A DNA stretch of 13,887 nt from an uncultured Lachnospiraceae bacterium (GCA_934376945.1 CAKRPI010000058.1:1-13887), one strand, 5' to 3'; numbered from the stretch's first letter, positions 7,722-13,613 are shown. A program made the numbers and translations. Notes: generated from the letters alone by a model not told the origin.

Positions 7722-7749
7722 ACAATTCCTCCTCTTCTTACTGTATGAT

Positions 7750-7778
7750 AGGATAACAAGTTTGACGCGGAAAATCAA
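7750..7778 (-). promoter_or_regulatory. Promoter for truA-trpS
   Basis: On the minus strand, TTGATT (7773-7778) and TATCCT (7750-7755) are separated by 17 nt. Each matches 4 of 6 consensus bases. It sits 28 nt before the chosen truA start, which also argues against the longer start at 7778. Confidence 0.5.
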
Positions 7779-7782
7779 GAGC

Positions 7783-7838
7783 GAAGGATGGTTTCACAGG
7801 GGAATTGTATGAAGGATGGTTTTACATGGGAATTGCTA
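7783..7838. repeat. Tandem duplication of a 28-bp unit in the divergent promoter region
   Basis: Units 7783-7810 and 7811-7838 are head to tail and nearly identical (both begin GAAGGATGGTTT and contain GGGAATTG). The end of unit 2 provides the -35 of the downstream promoter; the same place in unit 1 reads TTGTAT. Confidence 0.85.
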
Positions 7839-7861
7839 TCAGGAGCAAAATCAGGTATACT
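7833..7861 (+). promoter_or_regulatory. Promoter for the DUF2284 gene
   Basis: TTGCTA (7833-7838), a 17-nt spacer, and TATACT (7856-7861). The predicted start near 7868 gives a ~45-nt leader. Confidence 0.6.
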
Positions 7862-7912
7862 GGCAGGAGTGCAGTGAACGTAGAATATAAATAGAAAGTA
7901 TATGGGGAAGTT

Positions 7913-8479
7913 ATGAGTCAGAAACGAACAGAAGCGAAAGAAATAAAGAGAAAAGAGATTGAGCAGCAGCTTCTTGAGCTGCCGATTGTTCAGTATGCGT
8001 GGCTAACGGAGAAAGATATTCCATTCTCAGATCATGTGCGAGAGATCTGCAGGAAGGAATGTCCACGCTACGGGAAGAGCTGGTCATGCCCTCCGGGCGT
8101 CGGAACTGTGACGGAGTGTCAGGAACGGTGCAGTCATTTTTCAGAGGTATTTGTATTTACGACGATTGCGGAGGTGGCAGATATCGATAATCTGGAAGAG
8201 ACACTGGCGACACGGCCGGAGCACGAGGCGGTGACAAAAAAGGTGCAGGAGGTTTTGCGTCCATATTTTGACAGGACCCTTGCGCTCTCTGCACAGTCGT
8301 GTGAGATCTGTGAAAAATGTGCCTATCCGGACGGCCCATGCCGCTATCCGGAGCAGATGATGCCCTGCGTGGAGGGATACGGAATTGTGGTGTTGCCACT
8401 GGCGGAAAAAGCGGGCATTGAGTTTATGAACGGCGCCGGGATCGTGACGTGGTTCGGAATGGTGCTGCTGGCAGAGTAA
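7913..8479 (+). CDS. DUF2284 cysteine-rich predicted metal-binding protein
   Basis: 188 aa. Ten cysteines lie in two groups: C46, C50, C59, C69 and C73 (CRKECPRYGKSWSCPPG then ECQERC), and C130, C133, C136, C143 and C152 (CEICEKCAYPDGPCRYPEQMMPC). This pattern is that of the DUF2284 family, thought to bind metal or iron-sulfur clusters; its role is unknown. No signal peptide is seen. The first ~25 residues are a charged helix. ATG 7913 has only a modest GGGGAAG upstream. It stands alone, divergent from truA and convergent with the AEC transporter. Confidence 0.88.
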   Translation: MSQKRTEAKEIKRKEIEQQLLELPIVQYAWLTEKDIPFSDHVREICRKECPRYGKSWSCPPGVGTVTECQERCSHFSEVFVFTTIAEVADIDNLEETLATRPEHEAVTKKVQEVLRPYFDRTLALSAQSCEICEKCAYPDGPCRYPEQMMPCVEGYGIVVLPLAEKAGIEFMNGAGIVTWFGMVLLAE

Positions 8480-8522
8480 TAGCCGGAAAAGCAGTATTCC
8501 TGATACACACAATCAAAGCTCT

Positions 8523-8561
8523 AAAAACGTCAGAACTCTAAAAACGTCAGAGTTCGTTTTT
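8523..8561. terminator. Bidirectional terminator between convergent genes
   Basis: The outer stem AAAAACG (8523-8529) pairs with CGTTTTT (8555-8561). The inner stem GAACTCT (8533-8539) pairs with AGAGTTC (8549-8555), sharing the last base. The A-run on one side and T-run on the other let it work both ways. It contains a partial duplication, CTCTAAAAACGTCAGA twice (from 8519 and 8536), which makes alternative folds possible. It overlaps the stop codon of the AEC gene. Confidence 0.75.
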
Positions 8562-9492
8562 ATATCCACAGACTATATAACAGGATCATAAGAGGCATGG
8601 TCAAAATCGAGCATGCGGTGGTAAGCACATAAAGGATGCTTGAATAGGCGGCATCTTTGTCGTAAAGCTGCGCCAATGACGTAACCGTAGCACAGGCTGG
8701 AGTGATACAGGCAATATATACGGTAAGAAGAATATTTTTTCCGTCTGGTATCCATCTGACCGCTCCTGAAATCCTGATGATGAGCAGGATGACCAGCGGA
8801 CAGACAATCAGCCTTAGAATGACCGGAATGTAGTTTCTGATCCGTGCAAATACGTCCTTAAACGGTGTTTCAGAAATTGCCATACCGGCCAGAAGCATTC
8901 CCATAGGGCCGATCATATCCGCCAGCATATTGATGGTTTCTCTTGGGACTTCCGGCAAGCGCACTTTGGTAAAAAATAATAATGCGCCTGCAAGTATAGA
9001 AATTACGTTGATATTCAGCAGGATCTTTTTCCATTGCAAACGTTCATCTCTGCAAAGCATATGACAGCAATGAGTCCAGATCAGGATCATCTGAACCACG
9101 ATGAAGCTGCAGGAATAAATAACATATTCATCTCCAAGAAGCGCTTTGATAAGAGGTACAACCAGGATCCCGCCATTTGTATAAATGACGGTAAGCTGTT
9201 CGATCACATTCAGATTCAGCGGCTTTCGAGTGATTGCTGCAATCAGAATGAAGATAATATGTGCAGCGACAGAAGCGGCCAGTGTATACAACAATCCATT
9301 TCTTACCTGTGGAGTATATTCAATCTGAAAAGAATTGATGATCACACAGGGTAAAATCAGGTAAACCAGTATTACGGAAATACATTTGCTGTCTGAAGTT
9401 CTTAATTTTCCGGTTTTTACAAGCAAAAAGCCAAGTAGAAGAATCAGAAACAATTTGCAGATCTGCATTGTAAGTAACATGCTTATTTCCAT
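8560..9492 (-). CDS. AEC (auxin efflux carrier) family transporter
   Basis: 310 aa with about ten hydrophobic helices in two groups of five, separated by a more polar middle around residues 150-170. This is the usual AEC design. Bacterial members move small organic anions such as malate or malonate, or are of unknown substrate; the sequence does not settle this. YLILPCVIINSF near residue 45 and ITPACATVTSLAQLYDKDA near 260 are family-type motifs. The frame opens at ATG 9510, but AAGAAGGA about 6 nt before ATG 9492 makes that start more likely. Its stop lies in the shared terminator. Confidence 0.88.
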   Translation of the reverse strand: MEISMLLTMQICKLFLILLLGFLLVKTGKLRTSDSKCISVILVYLILPCVIINSFQIEYTPQVRNGLLYTLAASVAAHIIFILIAAITRKPLNLNVIEQLTVIYTNGGILVVPLIKALLGDEYVIYSCSFIVVQMILIWTHCCHMLCRDERLQWKKILLNINVISILAGALLFFTKVRLPEVPRETINMLADMIGPMGMLLAGMAISETPFKDVFARIRNYIPVILRLIVCPLVILLIIRISGAVRWIPDGKNILLTVYIACITPACATVTSLAQLYDKDAAYSSILYVLTTACSILTMPLMILLYSLWI

Positions 9493-9521
9493 AAGAAATC
9501 CTTCTTTCATTTTTGCACATC

Positions 9522-9550
9522 ATAATAGCATCAGGCGTTGGAAAAAGCAA
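9522..9550 (-). promoter_or_regulatory. Promoter for the AEC transporter
   Basis: On the minus strand, TTGCTT (9545-9550), a 17-nt spacer, then TATTAT (9522-9527). It lies 30 nt before the chosen start, so the alternative start at 9510 would leave almost no leader. Confidence 0.6.
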
Positions 9551-9732
9551 GCTATGTAAAGCTGTAGAAGATTTTTCGGATGAAAAAAGGGTTACTGTTC
9601 AGAGCCAGGCAAAATTTCATAAAACGGCTGTAAAATACTTGTGTTTTTAAGTGCATTTTTAAAATTATTCCAGGCGGATATGCCACACTGAAGAAATGCG
9701 GAATATTTGGAGGTTTGATTTGAACAGCAATA

Positions 9733-9778
9733 AAAAATCGGGATGAAATCCAAAAAAATGGATTTTATCCCGATTTTT
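9733..9778. terminator. Strong orphan intrinsic terminator (bidirectional)
   Basis: Two 19-nt arms, 9733-9751 and 9760-9778, pair with one G-U and surround an A-rich 8-nt loop. Both ends carry A/T tracts. No recognised gene ends here on either strand: the AEC gene starts at 9492 going left and the integrase starts at 10078 going right. The 585-bp spacer around it (9493-10077) otherwise holds the AEC promoter, a small hairpin at 9844-9864 and a weak promoter at 9927. Confidence 0.85.
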
Positions 9779-9926
9779 ATCTATAACGGCATAAGTCGCC
9801 ATTCAACGATCTACTCTTAATGATTTTGCGGCAGTTCCTTTTTCGTAGAGTGTTTTACTCTGCGATTTAAATTATTCACATATATCACGATGTATTTGTC
9901 TTGTATTTTACCGAATCGCAGATTCA

Positions 9927-9953
9927 TTGTCAATATATTCTGTGTCATATAAA
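9927..9953 (+). promoter_or_regulatory. Possible integrase promoter
   Basis: TTGTCA (9927-9932) and TATAAA (9948-9953), but with a 15-nt spacer, shorter than optimal. It lies about 125 nt before the integrase start, in AT-rich DNA where such matches are frequent. Confidence 0.3.
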
Positions 9954-10077
9954 GCTACATTTTGTCAAAAAGGATATCATTAGAGGATTTGAAATGCTGT
10001 AATTGTTTTTTCTTTTTATTGTAAATGGAATTATCCATTGCCAAAATAATAGCAAGATGAAGAAAGGAGGCTTTATA

Positions 10078-11154
10078 ATGCCACAGAAAGATGCAAGTAT
10101 GTACTGCGATAGTCGTAAAAAAGAAGAGATTCAAAGTCCATTAAGATTTTTCGATCTGACGGAAGAATGGCTGATTTACATGAAACCACGAATAAAAGAA
10201 TCATCTTACATAAAATATCGAAATTTGGTTCAAACCTATCTATTGCCTGAATTCAGTAATTCCTCAGTAACGAATATTTCAGTAGAAGATATTGAGAGGC
10301 ATTGTCAGGAATTGCTGTTGTATGGTGGACGCAAAAAATCTGGTTTATCCGCAAAAACAGTTGCAGATGTTTTATGTGTTACGAGACAGGTGTTCCAGTT
10401 CGCACACCGTAAAAAACATTTGCCAATATGCGATTGCAGAGAAGTCTCTGTTAAAAAGAGTACAAAGAAATTATCAGTTTTATCCAGAAAAAGTCAGAAA
10501 GTATTACTTGATTACACTACAGAAAATATCAATGGTCGTAATCTTGGAATTATAGTATGTCTGTGCACCGGATTGAGAATCGGGGAAGTATGTGCGCTTC
10601 AGTGGGAAGATGTATCGTTTCATGATCAGACGATCTATGTGCATAGAGCCATGCAACGAATTCAAACGGATGATAAGCAGGACAGAAGAAGAACAAAGAT
10701 TATCATTACATCACCTAAAAGTTCCTGTGCAATTCGTTATATTCCAATGTCGGAATATCTATTTTCCATATTACAGAACCCGATGTTTTCTCATCAGGGC
10801 TTTGTTTTAACCGGTGAGTCTGATAAGTATATAGAACCAAGAACGATGGAAAATCATTTCAAGAAGGTTCTGGAGAGATGTAACATTAATTATGTTAATT
10901 TTCATGTGCTTAGGCATACCTTTGCGACCAGATGTATAGAAGCCGGATTTGATATAAAAAGCTTAAGTGAAATTTTAGGGCATGGCAGAAATGATAATGA
11001 AATGTGCATTTATAACCTGACAGAAAATTATTCCGGTCAGACGGCAGTGCTGTTTGGCGAGGTATACCGTTATAACGGCGAGTGGAAGTTCAGTGCGATT
11101 GGCCAGGGAACGACAGATGGCTCAATCGGTGAATTTGCAAAGAGATATCTGTGA
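10078..11154 (+). CDS. Tyrosine recombinase fused to a TerD C-terminal end
   Basis: 358 aa from ATG 10078, which follows AAAGGAGG at 10063-10070; the open frame upstream begins only with a TTG at 10003. Residues ~24-115 are the SAM-like core-binding domain (LTEEWLIYMKPRIKESSYIKY). Residues ~130-302 are the catalytic domain: R167 in CTGLRIGE, K214 in TSPK, H276-x-x-R279 in HVLRH, H302 in LGH. After LGH the sequence stops being integrase. Residues ~307-358 (YNLTENYSG, FGEVYRYNGEWKF, AIGQGTTDG) read as the end of a TerD-family stress protein. Y312 lies 10 residues after H302, about where the nucleophile belongs, but it comes from the TerD-like part. The integrase portion uses AT-rich codons; the tail uses codons like the host genes. 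Activity is uncertain. Confidence 0.85.
   Translation: MPQKDASMYCDSRKKEEIQSPLRFFDLTEEWLIYMKPRIKESSYIKYRNLVQTYLLPEFSNSSVTNISVEDIERHCQELLLYGGRKKSGLSAKTVADVLCVTRQVFQFAHRKKHLPICDCREVSVKKSTKKLSVLSRKSQKVLLDYTTENINGRNLGIIVCLCTGLRIGEVCALQWEDVSFHDQTIYVHRAMQRIQTDDKQDRRRTKIIITSPKSSCAIRYIPMSEYLFSILQNPMFSHQGFVLTGESDKYIEPRTMENHFKKVLERCNINYVNFHVLRHTFATRCIEAGFDIKSLSEILGHGRNDNEMCIYNLTENYSGQTAVLFGEVYRYNGEWKFSAIGQGTTDGSIGEFAKRYL
10996..11154 (+). pseudogene. C-terminal remnant of a terD-family gene, in frame with the integrase
   Basis: About 52 codons matching the last part of TerD/TerE/CABP1-like proteins, which bind calcium and are linked to tellurite and stress resistance. The N-terminal ~140 residues of such a protein, with the calcium-binding DNLTG-type motifs, are absent from the window on both strands. 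The stop is followed 16 nt later by a hairpin that probably terminated the original ter gene. The exact join is somewhere between about 10984 and 11000. Tail identity rests on recognised family motifs, not on an alignment. Confidence 0.72.
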
Positions 11155-11170
11155 TAGTGTGTGGGTGTTG

Positions 11171-11202
11171 TGGAGGAATTCGTTGACGAAGGAATTCCTC
11201 CA
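11171..11202 (+). terminator. Hairpin after the integrase-TerD gene
   Basis: A perfect 11-bp stem (TGGAGGAATTC at 11171-11181 with its complement at 11192-11202) around a 10-nt loop. The following bases, TTTGTTG, are a weak T-tail. Confidence 0.65.
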
Positions 11203-11297
11203 TTTGTTGAACGCAGACCGGCTAAAAAGATTTTTTGATTTGCTGCTTTAGCGTCTAAAATCAGAAACTGGAAAACAGATATGAGAAAGGTGTCAAA

Positions 11298-11510
11298 ATG
11301 AAAATAAGCTTATTAAAAAATGATAAAAGTACAGTAAAAGATGAAAAAACTCTGGCTTTATTTATTCTTGGCTGTTTGGTAACAGGGATTGCGCTTGTAA
11401 TTATCGGACCTCAGATCTGGATTATTACTTCTGGAATATCACGTGCATTTGGTGTGGCATGGATTATGCTTGCTCCGGTATTGCTGTATCGTTTTATGAC
11501 TAATGATTAA
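11298..11510 (+). CDS. Small two-helix membrane protein, 70 aa, hypothetical
   Basis: A lysine-rich N-terminal ~20 residues (MKISLLKNDKSTVKDEK) are followed by two hydrophobic stretches, about residues 20-40 and 45-65, ending RFMTND. The likely fold is two membrane helices joined by a short loop. AAAGGTG before ATG 11298 is a modest ribosome binding site. It lies between the integrase chimera and the toxin-antitoxin locus. I do not recognise a family. It could be an accessory gene of the vanished element or an ordinary small membrane protein. Confidence 0.55.
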   Translation: MKISLLKNDKSTVKDEKTLALFILGCLVTGIALVIIGPQIWIITSGISRAFGVAWIMLAPVLLYRFMTND

Positions 11511-11544
11511 AAATAGCGTTTTTAGTGGCGTTTAACCAAAAGAC

Positions 11545-11573
11545 TTGAATTTAAGTATTGCCTGTAGTATACT
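11545..11573 (+). promoter_or_regulatory. Promoter of the antitoxin RNA
   Basis: TTGAAT (11545-11550), an exact 17-nt spacer, and TATACT (11568-11573). The -10 lies inside a perfect 16-bp palindrome, CTGTAGTATACTACAG, at 11562-11577, which might be an operator. No protein gene follows on this strand, so its product is an RNA. Confidence 0.7.
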
Positions 11574-11579
11574 ACAGAT

Positions 11580-11687
11580 ACAAAAGGGAAAGTCAGAAAC
11601 ACACGGCCTACCTTTGAATGATGATTTTATTGATGTTTTTACAGCATCAGCCGTTCACTATTCGCGGTAGTGGGCGGCTATTTTTTT
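11580..11687 (+). ncRNA. Candidate type I antitoxin RNA (~108 nt)
   Basis: Bounded by the promoter at 11545-11573 and the strong terminator at 11649-11687, with no start codon having a good ribosome site. It runs toward the toxin gene on the other strand, and its terminator covers the toxin stop codon, so its 3' part is complementary to the end of the toxin mRNA. Its 5' part carries the blocks GATACAAAA, GGAAAGTCAG and CGGCCTACCT, which also occur in the toxin leader. Transcription is inferred, not shown. Confidence 0.6.
11649..11687 (+). terminator. Terminator of the antitoxin RNA
   Basis: A 12-bp stem (11649-11660 with 11668-11679, two G-U pairs), a 7-nt loop, and seven T at 11681-11687. 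The T-run is inside the toxin coding region on the opposite strand. Confidence 0.85.
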
Positions 11688-11770
11688 GCTCTGAAGATTG
11701 TGTAACACAATCCTACAAGAGCGACGATGAATATTCCTGTCTGGATTAGATCCGAATATGTAATATACAT
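11678..11770 (-). CDS. Holin-like type I toxin peptide (30-36 aa)
   Basis: A 30-aa frame beginning MYITYSDLIQ, followed by one hydrophobic helix (TGIFIVALVGLCYTIF) and a basic end, RAKK. This matches the 'putative holin-like toxin' peptides found in many Firmicutes, related in design to TxpA/BsrG toxins that insert into the membrane. In-frame ATGs at 11776 and 11788 would give 32 or 36 aa (MKGGMPMYIT...). GGAGGG at 11777-11782 is best placed for ATG 11770. That site pairs with CCCTCC at 11795-11800, so translation should be shut until the hairpin opens. It faces a convergent RNA, the usual type I toxin-antitoxin layout. Confidence 0.72.
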   Translation of the reverse strand: MYITYSDLIQTGIFIVALVGLCYTIFRAKK

Positions 11771-11776
11771 CGGCAT

Positions 11777-11800
11777 CCCTCCTTTCATTCATTTGGAGGG
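11777..11800 (-). promoter_or_regulatory. Shine-Dalgarno-sequestering hairpin of the toxin mRNA
   Basis: On the minus strand CCCTCC (11795-11800) is the exact complement of GGAGGG (11777-11782), with a 12-nt loop between. Just upstream the leader has a second small stem, CCTCTTCAGAGG (11807-11818). Hidden ribosome sites are typical of type I toxins. Confidence 0.7.
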
Positions 11801-11854
11801 TTGCCCCTCTGAAGAGGTAGGCCGCCTTTTTGTATCCTGACTTTCCGTAAACAG

Positions 11855-11883
11855 AGTATAGCAGAGGTTTCTGGAAATGTACA
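11855..11883 (-). promoter_or_regulatory. Promoter of the toxin mRNA
   Basis: On the minus strand TGTACA (11878-11883), a 17-nt spacer, then TATACT (11855-11860), the same -10 as the antitoxin promoter. It would start an mRNA near 11848 with a ~75-nt leader. Confidence 0.6.
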
Positions 11884-11906
11884 GTCAGAGTTTTATCGCA
11901 GTCGTG

Positions 11907-11929
11907 AAGCAGATTGCGAATGTTTTCTT
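11907..11929. repeat. Dispersed hairpin repeat, copy C
   Basis: Arms AAGCAGAT (11907-11914) and GTTTTCTT (11922-11929) surround the conserved loop TGCGAAT. Seven of eight pairs form, some as G-U. It lies just upstream of the toxin promoter. Confidence 0.5.
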
Positions 11930-11995
11930 ACGTGGTGTCAGGTGGTGTCAAAGCATAAAACAAACCTCTGAAAAATCCTTTAAATTCCGGAAAAA

Positions 11996-12175
11996 ATGTA
12001 CGATTTCACAGAAACACCACATTTTAAACACAATTCAGTCAAAGGACGCGGATATACTGTCAGCATAAAGAAAAAGAAAAGACAACAGAAACGAAAGGAA
12101 GCAAAAAGAAATGCTGCGGTGGTTAGAAAACCGGAGGATGAAAGCTTTCGGGAGTTCCTGAGATACAAGGACTAA
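11996..12175 (+). CDS. Small very basic protein, 59 aa, upstream of htrA
   Basis: A 60-codon frame: MYDFTETPHFKHNSVKGRGY, then a Lys/Arg/Gln-rich stretch (SIKKKKRQQKRKEAKR, residues 23-38), then an acidic-aromatic end, EDESFREFLRYKD. The middle might bind nucleic acid, but no family is recognised. The start has only a poor ribosome site (CCGGA, 6 nt before the ATG). The stop TAA at 12173-12175 overlaps the AAGGAGG of htrA, so translation of the two could be coupled. It may instead be a chance frame. Confidence 0.42.
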   Translation: MYDFTETPHFKHNSVKGRGYTVSIKKKKRQQKRKEAKRNAAVVRKPEDESFREFLRYKD

Positions 12176-12188
12176 GGAGGTCTTATAT

Positions 12189-13424
12189 ATGAAAAAACAG
12201 ACATTGATTTCTCTTTTATGTGCAGGTGTTTTAACGGCAGGAGCAGTTACCGGACTGATGGGATTTGCAGATAAGGACAGTGCAAACGATGTTTCACTTA
12301 CGAGTAATAAAAAAGTGGAGCTGATCTCTACAAGCTCTGATATCGATACCGCGGAGGTTTCCACGGACGGTACGATCACAGGAGTCAGCGATGTGGCATC
12401 AGCGGTAATGCCGGCAGTTGTATCGATTACAAATAAATCAGTGCAGGAAGTGCAGAACTACTTCAGCAGATACGGATACGGCGCTCCGTCTTATACGGAG
12501 GAGAGCACAAGTGCAGGCTCCGGAATCATCATCGGACAGAATGATGACGAGCTTTTGATCTGCACCAATAACCACGTAGTAGAAAATGCAACAGAGCTTA
12601 CGGTAGGCTTTGCAGATGGTTCTGCATATGAGGCAGTTGTCAAGGGAACTGATGCAGCAAATGACCTGGCTGTTGTGGCAGTAAAGCTGGATGACATTTC
12701 CGATGACACGATGGATGCAATCAAGATCGCAGAGATCGGTGATTCGGATGATCTGGTAGTCGGTCAGCAGGTTGTTGCGATCGGTAATGCACTTGGTTAT
12801 GGACAGTCTGTAACGACCGGTATCGTCAGTGCACTGAATCGTACGATCCAGATCGAGGGCAATGAGCAGACACTGATCCAGACTGATGCAGCAATCAATC
12901 CGGGCAACAGCGGCGGTGCGCTTCTGGATATGCAGGGCAGAGTCATTGGTATCAACTCCGCAAAGGCATCTGCGAACGGTGTTGAAGGTATGGGTTATGC
13001 AATCCCGATTTCTACTGCAAAGCCGATTCTTGAGGATCTGATGAATAAAAAGACAAGAACAGAGACGGTCAGTGAAGAGGACAGCGCTTATATCGGAATT
13101 ACCGGTCAGGCAGTATCCAATGAAATGTCAGAGCTTTACGGCATTCCGGAAGGAATTTACATCACAGATGTCAGCGAAGGAAGTCCGGCAGAGGATGCAG
13201 GATTGAAAAAGGGCGATGTTATTACGAAGTTTGACGGCAGCAGCGTGACAAGCATGAGTGGTTTGAAAGAGACACTTGCTTATTATGCAGCAGGTGAAGA
13301 GGTTCCGGTTACCGTCAGCCGTCAGTCCGGTGACGGATATGAGGAGCAGAAGCTTACGCTTACACTTGGTTCTCTGGAAGATTATCAGAATCAGGCAGAT
13401 CACGGTGAGTCAGACAATGATTAA
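12189..13424 (+). CDS. HtrA/DegP-type trypsin-like serine protease with PDZ domain
   Basis: 411 aa, an envelope protease that degrades or handles misfolded exported proteins. Residues 1-26 are a signal peptide or membrane anchor (KKQ, then a hydrophobic run to MGFA). A Ser/Thr/Asp-rich linker follows to ~60. The protease domain is ~66-280, with catalytic H129 (TNNHVVEN), D159 (NDLAVV) and S241 (NPGNSGGALL). One PDZ domain spans ~298-394 (YIGITG, then GSPAEDAGLKKGDVI). The last ~17 residues are acidic. One PDZ domain and an N-terminal helix match the HtrA forms of Firmicutes. ATG 12189 follows AAGGAGG with an 8-nt gap. No CssRS-type control site is identified. Confidence 0.95.
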   Translation: MKKQTLISLLCAGVLTAGAVTGLMGFADKDSANDVSLTSNKKVELISTSSDIDTAEVSTDGTITGVSDVASAVMPAVVSITNKSVQEVQNYFSRYGYGAPSYTEESTSAGSGIIIGQNDDELLICTNNHVVENATELTVGFADGSAYEAVVKGTDAANDLAVVAVKLDDISDDTMDAIKIAEIGDSDDLVVGQQVVAIGNALGYGQSVTTGIVSALNRTIQIEGNEQTLIQTDAAINPGNSGGALLDMQGRVIGINSAKASANGVEGMGYAIPISTAKPILEDLMNKKTRTETVSEEDSAYIGITGQAVSNEMSELYGIPEGIYITDVSEGSPAEDAGLKKGDVITKFDGSSVTSMSGLKETLAYYAAGEEVPVTVSRQSGDGYEEQKLTLTLGSLEDYQNQADHGESDND

Positions 13425-13461
13425 AGCAAGCAGCGAAGCGGATTGCGAATATCCGCTTGAC
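13425..13461 (+). repeat. Dispersed hairpin repeat, copy D (best-formed copy)
   Basis: Begins one base after the htrA stop. The core at 13436-13458 is a perfect 8-bp stem, AAGCGGAT/ATCCGCTT, around the loop TGCGAAT. The left flank AGCAAGCAGCG matches copy A, and the right flank GACAGTT matches copy B. It has no T-run, so it is not a clear terminator for htrA. Confidence 0.75.
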
Positions 13462-13526
13462 AGTTGAATCGAAGCACATTCGAGTGTCACAGCATTAAAG
13501 TAATAGTGCAATGATGTAAAAAATAA

Positions 13527-13555
13527 TTGCCAAATGATTTTTGTTAGTGTATAAT
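13527..13555 (+). promoter_or_regulatory. Strong promoter for gdhA
   Basis: TTGCCA (13527-13532), a 17-nt spacer, and consensus TATAAT (13550-13555). A transcript starting near 13562 would have a leader of about 217 nt before gdhA. Confidence 0.8.
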
Positions 13556-13585
13556 GATCGCATGTGTGTGACGGAGCAGACATAG

Positions 13586-13613
13586 ATACCCGCGGCGCAG
13601 CCGCGGGTATTTT
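13586..13613 (+). terminator. GC-rich hairpin early in the gdhA leader, possible attenuator
   Basis: A perfect 11-bp stem, ATACCCGCGGC (13586-13596) with its complement (13600-13610), and a 3-nt loop. Only TTT follows before AGG, so termination would be weak. It begins ~25 nt after the predicted transcription start. The rest of the 13425-13778 spacer holds the repeat, the promoter and small stems such as AGCAGA/TCTGCT (from 13661). Confidence 0.5.

Noticed and set aside
7227..7748. 173-aa plus-strand frame opposite truA
   Set aside because: Shadow of truA; the TruA motifs on the minus strand are unambiguous.
9780..11520. A complete integrative element
   Set aside because: Only the integrase chimera and one small membrane gene are present; no relaxase, excisionase, replication or structural genes, and no flanking direct repeats were found by eye.
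11699..11793. An overlapping 44-codon minus-strand frame starting in the loop of the toxin hairpin (MNERRDADVYY...)
   Set aside because: It overlaps the toxin in another frame, has no ribosome site of its own and is not toxin-like; the holin-like frame fits family and ribosome site.
11877..12068. 63-aa plus-strand frame upstream of htrA
   Set aside because: No ribosome site and no protein-like pattern; it crosses the hairpin repeat and promoter of the toxin unit.
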